Shown here piece by piece: positions 48,897 to 58,965 of a DNA stretch of 64,000 bases; position 1 is the first letter of the stretch; every line of letters begins with the position of its first letter. Made by a program: the position numbers and the translations under genes. This DNA comes from Xenococcaceae cyanobacterium MO_188.B32. GTDB taxonomy: Bacteria > Cyanobacteriota > Cyanobacteriia > Cyanobacteriales > Xenococcaceae. A model generated the notes under the pieces. The model was not told the DNA's origin, made no database searches, and was given only the letters and a program-made list of their open reading frames with translations. The stretch is taken from NCBI GenBank assembly GCA_030065635.1, contig JASJDJ010000004.1, positions 1-64,000 of the forward strand, written 5' to 3'.

Positions 48897-49844
48897 TCAT
48901 CTCGGTACAGAAATCTGTTTCAATATAGACTCAATTACGAAATCCACTCGTACATTATCCAACTGTGCTTCTGGTTTTAAAATAAGACGGTGACGCAATA
49001 AAGGTGCAGCTACTTCTTTAACGTCATCGGGAATTACATAATTCCTTCCTCCCAAACAAGCATTAGCTTTAGCAGCTTGTAACCAAGCAAGAGTCGCTCG
49101 AGGAGAGGCACCCAAAACCAAATCTGGATGTTGACGGGTACGTTCTACTAAATTAAGTAAATAGTCAAGAATATTTTCTTGTACTTCTACATTTTGTACT
49201 TGTTGACGCAAAGTAAGAATATCTTCTACTGTAGCGATCGATTGAATCTTATCTAAATCGACTTTTCTAGCTTTAAATCCTGCTTGGACATTTTGGAGTA
49301 TTTCTTTTTCTGCTTCTTTATGGGGATAATCAATTAAAAGTTTAAATAAAAAGCGATCGAGTTGCGCTTCTGGAAGAGGATAAGTACCTTCAAATTCTAA
49401 AGAATTTTGTGTGGCTACTACCCAAAATAGAGGTGATAAAGCAATAGTATCTCCATCTAAAGTTACTTGTTGTTCTTCCATTGCTTCGAGTAAGGCAGCC
49501 TGAGTTTTAGGAGGAGTACGATTTATTTCATCTGCTAACAGAATTTCAGTAAAAATCGGTCCTTTTTTAAGAATAAAATCACGACTATTAAGATCGAAAA
49601 TATTTGTGCCTAAAATATCTGAAGGAAGGATATCGGGAGTTAGCTGAATACGACGAAAATCAGCAGTAATAAGTCGGGATAAAACCTTAACAAGTAAAGT
49701 TTTTCCCGTTCCTGGTACTCCTTCAATAATTACATGACCACTACTAAGTAAAGCCACTAATAATTGTTTAACTATATGAGATTGCCCGATAATTATTTTA
49801 TCGATCGCTTCACTAAGAGAATTAAGCATGGATAAATTAGACAT
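48897..49844 (-). CDS. MoxR-family AAA+ ATPase
   Basis: The 315-residue chaperone-like ATPase has Walker A GVPGTGKT (near 40), Walker B EILLADEINRTPPKTQAALLEAMEE, sensor 1 VVATQN and the arginine region LPEAQLDRFLFKLL, with the C-terminal lid ending in ESILKQISVPR. MoxR proteins work with DUF58/VWA partners in assembling or activating membrane or secreted complexes. It follows DUF4129 and DUF4350 on the same strand with an 85-base gap. Confidence 0.93.
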   Translation of the reverse strand: MSNLSMLNSLSEAIDKIIIGQSHIVKQLLVALLSSGHVIIEGVPGTGKTLLVKVLSRLITADFRRIQLTPDILPSDILGTNIFDLNSRDFILKKGPIFTEILLADEINRTPPKTQAALLEAMEEQQVTLDGDTIALSPLFWVVATQNSLEFEGTYPLPEAQLDRFLFKLLIDYPHKEAEKEILQNVQAGFKARKVDLDKIQSIATVEDILTLRQQVQNVEVQENILDYLLNLVERTRQHPDLVLGASPRATLAWLQAAKANACLGGRNYVIPDDVKEVAAPLLRHRLILKPEAQLDNVRVDFVIESILKQISVPR

Positions 49845-49929
49845 TAGATACCCGATAAATATTAGATTTCCAGATTATATTTAGTTGTATTCACCATTTT
49901 TCATATAAAAGTAAAACACCGATCGCTGT

Positions 49930-51048
49930 TTACTGATAACTGATAACTGATAATACTTCTTGCCACTTTTGTACCCAATTAGCTAGTTCTCGATCGCTAA
50001 GATGACGCTTACTTTTTGATACCTGTAATAATTGTCTTAGCTTAGTTGGTGAATTTCCTGTTTGCTGCGTCCATGCTGTAATTAGAGTGTCTTCATCAAC
50101 TAAATTTTGCCCTAAACCGAGTTTTTTTTGTAGTTTTAATTGCTCATCTTTAACAATAGTTGTAACCACAAAATCAGTACAATTTGCTTTAGTCAATACT
50201 CCTGATAGAGCTTCTATATATGCCATACTATTATCTACCACAGCGTTATTAATAATAACAGGTTGACCAAAACGACGAAACGCAACTATAACCGCCACCA
50301 CAATTATAATTAGGAGTTGAATAAATAAAGGAAATAAGGGGGTTTGTGCTAAATAAGTAAGTAAATCTTCTTTTTGTTCTTGGGCAATTGTTCCTTTATC
50401 TTTATAACCATGAATGTATTCATCTACCCAAATTTGTTTATTTTCACTAACTAATTCAGCCAATAATTCATAATTATCAGTCGAGTCTTGATAAGCATTA
50501 GCTGCTAAGTGAGGAGTCGTTGCATAAATTACTTTCCCTTTACCAATTTTTTCTTCCCAAACAACTGCACCAAATCGATCTCCTAAAAGAATTTTATCTG
50601 GAGTTGTTTTTCTCCGAGTAGTAGCAATTTTAATTTGTCGATCGCCTTGAGATAATACACTATTAAAAGGTGCTGCTGTTGCTGGTTGGTATATACCAAT
50701 TCTCGCTAAAATATTACCTTTTTTAAGCCAGTCTTTTTCTGAAAGGGTAAGTTGAGAAGAAATCAATTTACTTTGTTTGAAGTGTAACTTACTATAAATT
50801 TGGATATAAGTTACAGGTTCGGTAGCTTGCCTGTCGATTAACTTACTAAAAGGTTTCTGCCAACGCTGTAATGGTGTCCTTCTCGATGACATATACTCGT
50901 ACCAAGCACCATATCCATCAGCATAGCGTCCATAAGTCGAACCGCTATTGAGTTTATTATTATTAGGTGCAGCCACCAGAGTAATAGTAATTATTACCGC
51001 GAGCGCAATTATTACCAATAGCCATAATTTTCGTTGACTAATATTCAT
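49930..51048 (-). CDS. DUF4350 domain membrane protein
   Basis: The 372-residue protein has an N-terminal transmembrane anchor (LLVIIALAVIITITLVA), an extracytoplasmic DUF4350 domain starting STYGRYADGYGAWYEYM, a second span near 240-258 (FIQLLIIIVVAVIVAFRRFG) and a cytoplasmic C-terminal helical tail. Its ATG overlaps the DUF4129 stop by 4 bases (ATGA), so the two are translationally coupled. Heptamers of the ACTGATA kind run over its 3' end at about 49932-49957. Confidence 0.87.
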   Translation of the reverse strand: MNISQRKLWLLVIIALAVIITITLVAAPNNNKLNSGSTYGRYADGYGAWYEYMSSRRTPLQRWQKPFSKLIDRQATEPVTYIQIYSKLHFKQSKLISSQLTLSEKDWLKKGNILARIGIYQPATAAPFNSVLSQGDRQIKIATTRRKTTPDKILLGDRFGAVVWEEKIGKGKVIYATTPHLAANAYQDSTDNYELLAELVSENKQIWVDEYIHGYKDKGTIAQEQKEDLLTYLAQTPLFPLFIQLLIIIVVAVIVAFRRFGQPVIINNAVVDNSMAYIEALSGVLTKANCTDFVVTTIVKDEQLKLQKKLGLGQNLVDEDTLITAWTQQTGNSPTKLRQLLQVSKSKRHLSDRELANWVQKWQEVLSVISYQ

Positions 51049-51650
51049 GTAGTCTCAATTTCCCGATAGGCTTGTAAACATTGCTCAAATAGAGACTTAG
51101 ATGCTTCTGCACTACTAAAGCACAATCTTTGATGAATCGACAACAATAACTCGTAAGGTTGAAGCTGAGGTAATTGTAAATTTTGCAGCGATCGCCTATA
51201 TTCTTCATCAGTACGACTAGATTGCCGAGCGATTATTTCGCGATCGTTTAGTAAGTGCAACATGGCTTGGTATAAACAAAAGATACCCTGACGATAATCT
51301 CCTTGCTGGCTATATTCTTGCGCTCGAGCTACCCATTCTGCTACAGATAATTTAGTTGTTGATTTCGTCGTTATAGTTGATTCGATCGGGCGTTTTTGCT
51401 TTTGCCACCTTCTTAAATAAATTCGCACTAACAGCCAAATCTGCCAACTAATCCAAACTAGCAAGATAGCAATAATCGACCATAAAAGAAACTTAACAAT
51501 TTGCCACAACAACTCCGACTTTAAAAAAGACAACTCGGGAACATCCAATTCCAGTTGAGAAAATTTAAATTCTATATATTCACTGATTCTTTGTCTTAAT
51601 AAATCTATTCTCCAACCGAAACCATCTTGTTTGAATGCGCCTACGGACAT
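51045..51650 (-). CDS. DUF4129 domain membrane protein
   Basis: The 201-residue protein has one transmembrane span (about 45-75) followed by the DUF4129 segment: VAEWVARAQEYSQQGDYRQGIFCLYQAMLHLLNDR, ARQSSRTDEEYRRSL. DUF4129 is a frequent partner of DUF4350, MoxR and DUF58 and resembles a transglutaminase-associated C-terminal domain. It is first in the minus-strand operon DUF4129-DUF4350-MoxR, divergent from the RDD gene 120 bases away. Confidence 0.86.
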   Translation of the reverse strand: MSVGAFKQDGFGWRIDLLRQRISEYIEFKFSQLELDVPELSFLKSELLWQIVKFLLWSIIAILLVWISWQIWLLVRIYLRRWQKQKRPIESTITTKSTTKLSVAEWVARAQEYSQQGDYRQGIFCLYQAMLHLLNDREIIARQSSRTDEEYRRSLQNLQLPQLQPYELLLSIHQRLCFSSAEASKSLFEQCLQAYREIETT

Positions 51651-51769
51651 AAGCTTAAATTGAGCGACAAAAACTTAAATTTAGATCGTAACACTAAAAA
51701 ATACAGGTAACTATAATTTTTGTGACTTAAGTTATACTCACCCACACTTGTTTTAACTAAGATAAAAAA

Positions 51770-52582
51770 ATGACACGATCTTATAATTTATTTACTATGA
51801 ATCTTTTTAATAAAATTAAATTACAAACTCCTGAAAGTGTCGAATTAGAATTTACTTTAGCAGGAATTGGTAATCGAGCTTACGCTCTTATAATCGATTA
51901 TATTATTTTAGGATTTACATTATTTTTATCTTTAGTAATTACTATTTTTTTGACTTATCAAATTGATTCCGTTCTTGGCGATCTTCAAGGCAAAGCTTTA
52001 CAATGGTTGTGGGCGATCGAAGCTTTAATTGCTTTCGTTATCTATGTCGGTTATTTTGTTATTTTTGAAACTATTTGGCAAGGACAAACTCCTGGTAAAA
52101 AACGCATAAAAATCAGAGTTATTCGTGAAAATGGTAAACCAGTAAGACTTACTCAATCAGTATTAAGAGCTTTATTAAGACCAGTAGACGATATTTTTTT
52201 TATTGGTGTTTTTTTTATTGCATTTGCCAAAAAAGAACAACGTATCGGCGATTTAGTGGCAGGAACAGTAGTTATTCAAGACGAACAAACCATCAAATCG
52301 GCTAATTTTCCTATCTCAGATGAAGCAAAATATTTAGCAGTTCAACTCAGAATAGAAACAGAAATAAATAACTTATTACCAGAAGACTTTGCTACCATTC
52401 GCGATTATTTACAACGCCGTAAGATGATGATCCTCAAATATCAACACCAATTAAGTCGTAAATTAGCCGATCGAGTTAAAGAAATTATCGGTTTAGAAAA
52501 CATACCAGATAATTATAGTCATAATCAATTCCTCGAAGCTATTTATTTAGCCTATCAACAAACTTTGTATAGTGAAAAATAG
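51770..52582 (+). CDS. RDD family membrane protein
   Basis: The 270-residue protein has the RDD domain: TLAGIGNRAYALIIDYIILGFTLF, a second span near 80-100 and the third-helix region TPGKKRIKIRVI followed by VLRALLRPVDD. The C-terminal 85 residues are helical and charged (LPEDFATIRDYLQRRKMMIL). ATG 51797 (MNLFNKIKLQTPESVEL) matches the usual family start better than 51770, but neither has a strong ribosome site. RDD genes commonly join the MoxR/DUF58/SpoIIM set. Confidence 0.87.
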   Translation: MTRSYNLFTMNLFNKIKLQTPESVELEFTLAGIGNRAYALIIDYIILGFTLFLSLVITIFLTYQIDSVLGDLQGKALQWLWAIEALIAFVIYVGYFVIFETIWQGQTPGKKRIKIRVIRENGKPVRLTQSVLRALLRPVDDIFFIGVFFIAFAKKEQRIGDLVAGTVVIQDEQTIKSANFPISDEAKYLAVQLRIETEINNLLPEDFATIRDYLQRRKMMILKYQHQLSRKLADRVKEIIGLENIPDNYSHNQFLEAIYLAYQQTLYSEK

Positions 52583-52688
52583 GTTATTTTTTCCTTCCGC
52601 TATTTTTTTATGTTAAGAGTTAGGGATAAGCGACAGAGGTAGAGTCCAAAACGATGAACTTTCTTTTCCATATTTTTGTCAAGTTGTA

Positions 52689-55400
52689 TTAGTTGGCAGA
52701 TACCCTAGTAGAGTCATTCAACATATTTTTTTCTCCATAACTCAAAAGTCGATCGAGAGTGTCTAGGCGGTTTTCCCAGACTCGAACCTGATAGGGATTA
52801 ATAGTCGTGTCTTGCTCTATCCACTGAGGAAATTGACGACGAAAAGACGACAGAGATAGCCTGGCTGACAGAAAATTGCTCATTGAAGGTTCATCTGCTA
52901 ATTCTTGCAAAGCCAAAGCTAAATCATCTGCTTGTTGCCCCCATCTTTTAAGGGTTTTCTCCTCCATTAAAAGTCGATCGTTGTTGAGAAGAAAATTCCA
53001 CTCTTTTTGTAAATTTTGATAGCGCAGTGCCGTTGTCTGGAAAGGTTGACGGTAGGGTAAAGGCTCTTGGCGATCGAAGTCTGATTTTCCTTGCGTTTGG
53101 CTAAAAATCTTCTCTAAATTAGAATTAAAATTCTCCGCAGCAAAAAGAGCATAGCCTTCTGTGGGCATTCCTCTGATTAGTTGCATCTGATCTAATGCCA
53201 TAATGTCGGGTAGATTTAGCAGTCGAATACCCGGTAAGAGCAATACCGTTCCTCGCTCTGACTCATCTAGTAAAGGACGAGTAAGTTTTTGGAGATGTTC
53301 TGTATCCAAAGCATAGGTCATAGGAACGAGCATATCGATCCATTCTTGTCTGACCCATTCTTCCCAATGTTGTTGAATTTTAGTAAGACGTTCCTGTCTT
53401 TCCATGGGGAATACTGCTGTGGATAAAATAAGTTCTGGACGTTGTTGCTTTAAATTTTGAGAAACAGAAGCGACAAAGTTATCTATTTGTCTGATGCGAA
53501 ATCCCGTCCACTGAGACCATAAAGGACTATAAGGTGTTAAAGTAATGGGGTCTACTCCTGTCATTTGCTTAAATTGCTGACGAGAAGCAATACCGTAACC
53601 GTAGGTTTTACTACCGTTAGGATTTTGAAAAGGATAGCGAATGTAATCTAGATGGATACCATCAACCTCGTAACGAGTAGCAATTTCTTCTAGAAGTAAA
53701 GATAAATAACGCTTGACTCCTGGGTTACTAGGGTCGAGAAAGACTTTACCAGAATTATAATGAAACTTATTACCTTCGCGATCGCTGATTGCCCAATCAG
53801 GATAGCGAGAAAGTACGGGTCCTAAATAGTCTTTAGGTTGGTTGAGAATAATATTGTGTCTTTGATTGGCTACAGCAAATGTCCACACCCAGGCGTGTAA
53901 TTCCATATTCCTGGCATGAGCGAGTTTTACTGCTGCTTTTAAAGGGTCCCAACCGCGTACTAAAGGGTTTTGTTGAGGAGCTATTCTACTAGGATAAATT
54001 GTATAACCAGCATTAACAGTTTCAAAAAAAACTGTATTAATTCCCGCATTGGCAAGGCGATCGAAAATTTTAACTAAATCTGACTCCGATCTTGCTTTAA
54101 CAATAGTACCGCGATCGAGCCAAACAGCTCGAACTTCGGGGTGAGCTAAGGGACGGTCTGTAGGATAGTTATCCCAGAGGGTTCTTTTAGCTTTGAGCCA
54201 TTGGTTTTTAGCTTGAGTGTAGTTTCTATTCCGACTCAGTTGTAAAAACTTTTTTAGGCTGTTTCTTGCCTCCTCTAGTGCTTGGTGAGCATTTTTATAC
54301 TTCGATCTAGAGCTACTCACAAGCTGCTTATCTGAAACAGATTTGTTGCTTTGTACTTGTTCACTTAAATGCTGCTCTACTAATTCCTTTGTCGACAAGT
54401 TAATTTCACTTTCATTAGCATCCGCCGTCAGTAACGTACTTTCAAAACGAGCAATTAAACCATTTAATTCCTGGCTCATCTTGGCTATTTCGCTAGCCGT
54501 AAGAGTAGTTTGACGAGGAAAATTAAAGCGAGATTGTGGGGCGGGTAGAGGAGAGTTGTTCGGCTGCCAGTTAGGGATAATCGGTCTAGACTCATTGAGA
54601 GGAGGTACAATCTGAGAACGGCAAACATTCGGTTTACGATTAGCTATGGGAGTAAATTTGCCATAAGTGCTAATTCCATAACGATTGAGAGCAGCCTGTA
54701 ACCAAGCAGCATCTAAAGAGATAGGCGCAACGGCATTATAGCCCCAACGCCAACCCAAAAAGGTAGAATTATTCGTGACAACTGCTGCTGCCAAGTTTTC
54801 CTCTGCTATCCAGAGTGCAGCAGTTTGACCTCTACCATTAACAGGAATAATAACTCCTCCAGTCAAAGTATCGGAAAGCTGAGGTCTTCCCAACCACTCT
54901 ACTGGTGTGTTGTTAGATAGTTCGAGAGTAGTAGGAGAAGACAAAGGAAATCCCCAATAAGCACCAAAAAGCGTTTGCAACCGAGAACGAACTTGAGGCT
55001 GGGACATATTACCTGTTGGCCCAGTGACTATTACTCGACCCCCTCTATCCATCCATCGCTCTATAGCCGTTGCTTGCGCTCCTGTGAGAATTTCTATGTT
55101 GGGCAAGAATAAGACACTTATATTACCGAAATCTAGTTCTTCTTGCCAGTTAGAAGCGTCCACTATACAGTAGTCTATTCCTACTTGTTGTATACGACTA
55201 GTAATTTCTGACCATTGTCTCAGATTTTCTTGGCTTTTTACTACACCTAAAGTTTCTCCTACTGCAATCTTCGGAGCTAGAACAATAGTAACAGGCAATA
55301 AACAAGAAGAGACGTAGAATAGTATTCTGTTTTTCATCTTGCTGAATCGAGCTAGCTTTGAACCAATCTGTTGCCAATAAGTTGCATTCCTCAACACCAA
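52689..55400 (-). CDS. GH10-like (DUF187/GHL10) glycoside hydrolase, secreted
   Basis: The 903-residue protein has a membrane/signal segment at about 24-46 (ILFYVSSCLLPVTIVLAPKIA). A GATase-like N-terminal region follows (about 50-250; VLFLPNIEILTG, GGRVIVTGPTG), then a coiled middle (about 300-415). The catalytic TIM barrel is at about 425-720: EVRAVWLDRG, INTVFFETVNAGYTIYPS, ELHAWVWTFAV and DGIHLDYIRYPF. GHL10 proteins are thought to act on peptidoglycan or exopolysaccharide glycans. M at residue 22 (MKNRIL) is an alternative start giving a cleaner signal peptide. Confidence 0.85.
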   Translation of the reverse strand: MVLRNATYWQQIGSKLARFSKMKNRILFYVSSCLLPVTIVLAPKIAVGETLGVVKSQENLRQWSEITSRIQQVGIDYCIVDASNWQEELDFGNISVLFLPNIEILTGAQATAIERWMDRGGRVIVTGPTGNMSQPQVRSRLQTLFGAYWGFPLSSPTTLELSNNTPVEWLGRPQLSDTLTGGVIIPVNGRGQTAALWIAEENLAAAVVTNNSTFLGWRWGYNAVAPISLDAAWLQAALNRYGISTYGKFTPIANRKPNVCRSQIVPPLNESRPIIPNWQPNNSPLPAPQSRFNFPRQTTLTASEIAKMSQELNGLIARFESTLLTADANESEINLSTKELVEQHLSEQVQSNKSVSDKQLVSSSRSKYKNAHQALEEARNSLKKFLQLSRNRNYTQAKNQWLKAKRTLWDNYPTDRPLAHPEVRAVWLDRGTIVKARSESDLVKIFDRLANAGINTVFFETVNAGYTIYPSRIAPQQNPLVRGWDPLKAAVKLAHARNMELHAWVWTFAVANQRHNIILNQPKDYLGPVLSRYPDWAISDREGNKFHYNSGKVFLDPSNPGVKRYLSLLLEEIATRYEVDGIHLDYIRYPFQNPNGSKTYGYGIASRQQFKQMTGVDPITLTPYSPLWSQWTGFRIRQIDNFVASVSQNLKQQRPELILSTAVFPMERQERLTKIQQHWEEWVRQEWIDMLVPMTYALDTEHLQKLTRPLLDESERGTVLLLPGIRLLNLPDIMALDQMQLIRGMPTEGYALFAAENFNSNLEKIFSQTQGKSDFDRQEPLPYRQPFQTTALRYQNLQKEWNFLLNNDRLLMEEKTLKRWGQQADDLALALQELADEPSMSNFLSARLSLSSFRRQFPQWIEQDTTINPYQVRVWENRLDTLDRLLSYGEKNMLNDSTRVSAN

Positions 55401-55661
55401 TTTCTCCTTATGCCTTATTGTTCTTTTATTGCTTATTTGTTAAGTGATATAAACTACAACTAACTATTATAAACTTGTCCCTTAAAACTCGTCTCAGTAA
55501 GATCTTCGATCGCTATATTTGAAGAATTATTTAATCAGAAATAACCCTGTTAGCAAAGACAATATCATAAATTAAACCGAGCAGTCAAAGCTATGGCTCA
55601 AGTAGGTCTTGGGAAAACAAACTTACTAAATCCCAGTTCCTACTGAACTAAGAAGGAGCTA

Positions 55662-58600
55662 TTATTCACTTTCTTCATCGATAATTGCATCTCGGTCTAA
55701 CAGTAATAAGTTACGCAATTGATTAGTATCCAATTCTGTTAGCCATTGTTCTCCTGCATCTACTGTTTGTTCGGCAAGTTCTTTTTTACTTTCAAGAATA
55801 GTATTAATTTTTTCTTCTAATGTACCCGTACAGACGAATTTATGGACTTGTACGTTGCGTTTTTGTCCGATGCGAAAAGCGCGATCCGTTGCTTGATTTT
55901 CTACGGCAGGATTCCACCAGCGATCGACATGAAAAACATGATTTGCTCTAGTTAAATTTAAACCAGTACCTCCAGCTTTTAATGAGAGAACAAAAATTTG
56001 TGGCCCGTTAGGCTCGTTTTGAAAGCGATCGATCATTTCTTGCCTTTGTTGACGGCGAGTTGCACCATAGAGAAAGAGAACATCACTATTAAATTTTTGT
56101 CGTAAATAAGGTTGAAGTAATTTACCCCATTCGGAAAATTGGGTAAAAATAAGAGCGCGATCGCCTTCAGCAATTACCTCTTCTAGCATTTCTTCTAACC
56201 GTAAGAGTTTACCCGAACGATAAGCAAAGTTATGATTATTTACTGGTGTTTTTTTAGTGTTTCCTTTAATTAATTCAGGATGATTGCATAATTGTTTTAG
56301 TCTCAATAATAAGGTGAGAATTAACCCCCTACGTTTAATTCCTTCTGAGTCTTCTATCTCTTGTAAAGAGTTATCTGCTAATTGTTGATAGAGTTCTGCT
56401 TGTTCTGCTGAAAGTCCGCAGAAGACATTCATTTCTTGTTTTTCTGGTAAGTCTTGAATGATATCTTTATCTGTTTTGAGACGGCGAAGAATAAAAGGCT
56501 GCACTAAAGAACGGAGAGTTTGGAGAGAATCCCTGTCACCATATTTTTCAATAGGCACGGCAAATCTTTTCTGAAAAAATGCTCTCGTACCCAAAAAGCC
56601 AGGATTGAGAAAATCAAGAATTGACCATAGTTCGGACAAACGATTTTCTACGGGAGTTCCTGTTAAAGCAATTCTAAATCCTGCGGGTAACTTACGCACG
56701 GCTTGAGACTGTTTTGCTGTCGGATTTTTAATATTTTGTGCTTCATCTAGAACTACTCCTTCCCAGTCTACTGCTTCTAGGGTTTTTAAATCGCGATCGA
56801 CTAAAGAATAACTAGTAATTACTAACTGTTTGTCTTTTACTTTTCTAGCAAAAGTTTTACCTTTGCTTCGTTTATCTCCGTGATGAATTAAAGTTTTGAG
56901 AGTGGGGGCAAATTTGTGTACTTCTCTTTCCCAATTACTAATTACAGAAGTCGGACAAACTAGTAAGGTTGGTTTAGTTAAACTGTCTTGTTGCCTGAGA
57001 TTAAGTAACATGGCAATTAGCTGCACGGTTTTTCCTAATCCCATATCGTCGGCAAGACAGGCACCCAAACCCCATTTTTCTAAAAAAGCTAACCAACCAA
57101 CTCCCCGTGCTTGATAAGGACGTAATTCACCTCTAAAACCTTTAATATCTTCTATTGGTTGAACCGACTTATTATCAGTTAAATTATTAATTAATTCTTG
57201 TAGAATACCAGTAGCTTGAAAACTGACTACGGGTAATTTAGCTAAAACATTAGTATTTCCTGTAGATAAACGTAAGGCATCTTCTACGGATAAATTCATC
57301 TGTTCGTTGGATTTATCTAATACTGCTTGAGCTGCTTTAACATCCGCAGGCTGCAAAACTAACCACTGTCCATCTACTTCAACTATAGGCGATTTTTGAG
57401 CTAATAATTGTTTAAATTCTCGGTTAGATATAGTAGAGTCACCAACAGCAATTTCTAATTTATATTGGAGTAAACTTTGTAAATTTAAGCGTTCTTTTTT
57501 CTTTTGTTGAACTTCAGCAGTTATTTTAATTCCTAACCTTTGTTCTCCTTCTCCTACTGATAAACCAGGAGGAAATTTTACCCCCAAACCATTATCTTGT
57601 AGTTGCCAAGCGATCGAGCGAATAAATTCATAAACTTGAATGGGATTGAGTTGACATTCTCTTGGTTGAGCTTCCTGTAAACTAGTGGCGATAGGATTGT
57701 AGATACGAGTTGCTAATCCTAACCCTTTTAATAAAGTTTCTTGGGGTTGAGTAATTGTCCTACCTCGATAGCTTAATTGTTCGCTAGGATGTTGCCAAAT
57801 AGTTGCTGCATCGATAATAAATTCTGGAGCGTCTAAAGCCTGAAGATAATATTTTAATTGCCAATCACTTTGTTCTTTATTTTTAGCCGATTTAGGTGGT
57901 GGTTGCAATAAAAAACAAGCTCGATATTGATTTTGTCCTAAATTACTATTCTGTCGATCGACTAAATATTCTCGAACTGGTAAAGTCCAATTATAGAGAG
58001 CATTTTTTAACCTTTCACTATTTTTAGGCTCAGTCTTTAATAGAGAATCAGATTCGGTAAGAGAACACAACCACGGTTGAATGGTTACAGCTTTAGTACT
58101 ACTAGAATTATCATCCAGCCAAGTACGTATTTGAGCATCAATAATTGTACTCAAAAATTGTAATAATAATTCTGGCGATCGAAGTGATTTTTGTTGATAA
58201 GCCAAACAAGCAGGAGGCATTAATTGACTAAACTTTGCTAAGCGAGTCAAGTCTACTTGACTATCTAATAATGGTTGCCAAATTCCATAGGCTTGTCCAT
58301 CCGCTTTTAAACTAATTCCCGGTAAGAATTTTTTTCTAGCAATTAAATCTAAACTCCAACGATATACATGAGTCCAAAAAATTAATTCCGTTCCTAAAGA
58401 ATTACTCGAATTTTGTGGTGAATTAAGAGGTAAACTTGCTAAAAACTTTACTGCTTCTGTAGCGTTAAGATAAAAACCCGTAACCTGCCAGGGAAAAAAC
58501 TCAACAGTATCTATTTGTTCTTCAGTTAATTTTTCTGAATATATTGGTTGTAATGGTTTTCTTTTTCCTTCTTTACGACTGGGTATATTAATAGTTTGTT

Positions 58601-58832
58601 CGACCCATCTTTCTTGAGTGTTAATTTCTCGAGCGAAAAAGTTATCCCAGGTTAAATCGTAACTTGCCAATAAAGAAATAAATTCTTCTTGAGATAAGCA
58701 AAAAGGATGAATAGATAATTCTTCAGAATTAGTCTTAGACTCTACCGTAACTAAAGAACGCCAACTTTCACCCCAAATAAACAAGCGATCGCTATCCGAT
58801 TGTAATATCCAACTACCATGAATAATTGACAT
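55662..58832 (-). CDS. SNF2-family helicase (HepA-like)
   Basis: The 1056-residue DNA-dependent ATPase has a long N-terminal region of bacterial SNF2 type (about 1-540) and DUF3670-like text (LSLEDALRL...). The SNF2 core has Walker A DDMGLGKTVQ (near 594), VVLDEAQNIKNP (near 694) and LTGTPVENRLSELWSI. The C-terminal helicase half has IFTQFSEWGKLLQ and FHVDRWWNPAVENQATDRAFRIGQ. All motifs are intact. In cyanobacteria a similar gene (hepA-like helicase) is common; role in transcription or repair not settled. Single gene by spacing. Confidence 0.93.
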   Translation of the reverse strand: MSIIHGSWILQSDSDRLFIWGESWRSLVTVESKTNSEELSIHPFCLSQEEFISLLASYDLTWDNFFAREINTQERWVEQTINIPSRKEGKRKPLQPIYSEKLTEEQIDTVEFFPWQVTGFYLNATEAVKFLASLPLNSPQNSSNSLGTELIFWTHVYRWSLDLIARKKFLPGISLKADGQAYGIWQPLLDSQVDLTRLAKFSQLMPPACLAYQQKSLRSPELLLQFLSTIIDAQIRTWLDDNSSSTKAVTIQPWLCSLTESDSLLKTEPKNSERLKNALYNWTLPVREYLVDRQNSNLGQNQYRACFLLQPPPKSAKNKEQSDWQLKYYLQALDAPEFIIDAATIWQHPSEQLSYRGRTITQPQETLLKGLGLATRIYNPIATSLQEAQPRECQLNPIQVYEFIRSIAWQLQDNGLGVKFPPGLSVGEGEQRLGIKITAEVQQKKKERLNLQSLLQYKLEIAVGDSTISNREFKQLLAQKSPIVEVDGQWLVLQPADVKAAQAVLDKSNEQMNLSVEDALRLSTGNTNVLAKLPVVSFQATGILQELINNLTDNKSVQPIEDIKGFRGELRPYQARGVGWLAFLEKWGLGACLADDMGLGKTVQLIAMLLNLRQQDSLTKPTLLVCPTSVISNWEREVHKFAPTLKTLIHHGDKRSKGKTFARKVKDKQLVITSYSLVDRDLKTLEAVDWEGVVLDEAQNIKNPTAKQSQAVRKLPAGFRIALTGTPVENRLSELWSILDFLNPGFLGTRAFFQKRFAVPIEKYGDRDSLQTLRSLVQPFILRRLKTDKDIIQDLPEKQEMNVFCGLSAEQAELYQQLADNSLQEIEDSEGIKRRGLILTLLLRLKQLCNHPELIKGNTKKTPVNNHNFAYRSGKLLRLEEMLEEVIAEGDRALIFTQFSEWGKLLQPYLRQKFNSDVLFLYGATRRQQRQEMIDRFQNEPNGPQIFVLSLKAGGTGLNLTRANHVFHVDRWWNPAVENQATDRAFRIGQKRNVQVHKFVCTGTLEEKINTILESKKELAEQTVDAGEQWLTELDTNQLRNLLLLDRDAIIDEESE

Positions 58833-58965
58833 TAGCTATTTATTATGTATGATTTTTTTTGATATATTTTGTTATTAAAATATAAAATGTTGATGCGATT
58901 AAGATGACTTATGTTGTCTTTGTTCGAGTTCAACTTACTGCTAATCAAGTCAATAGTATAACAAA

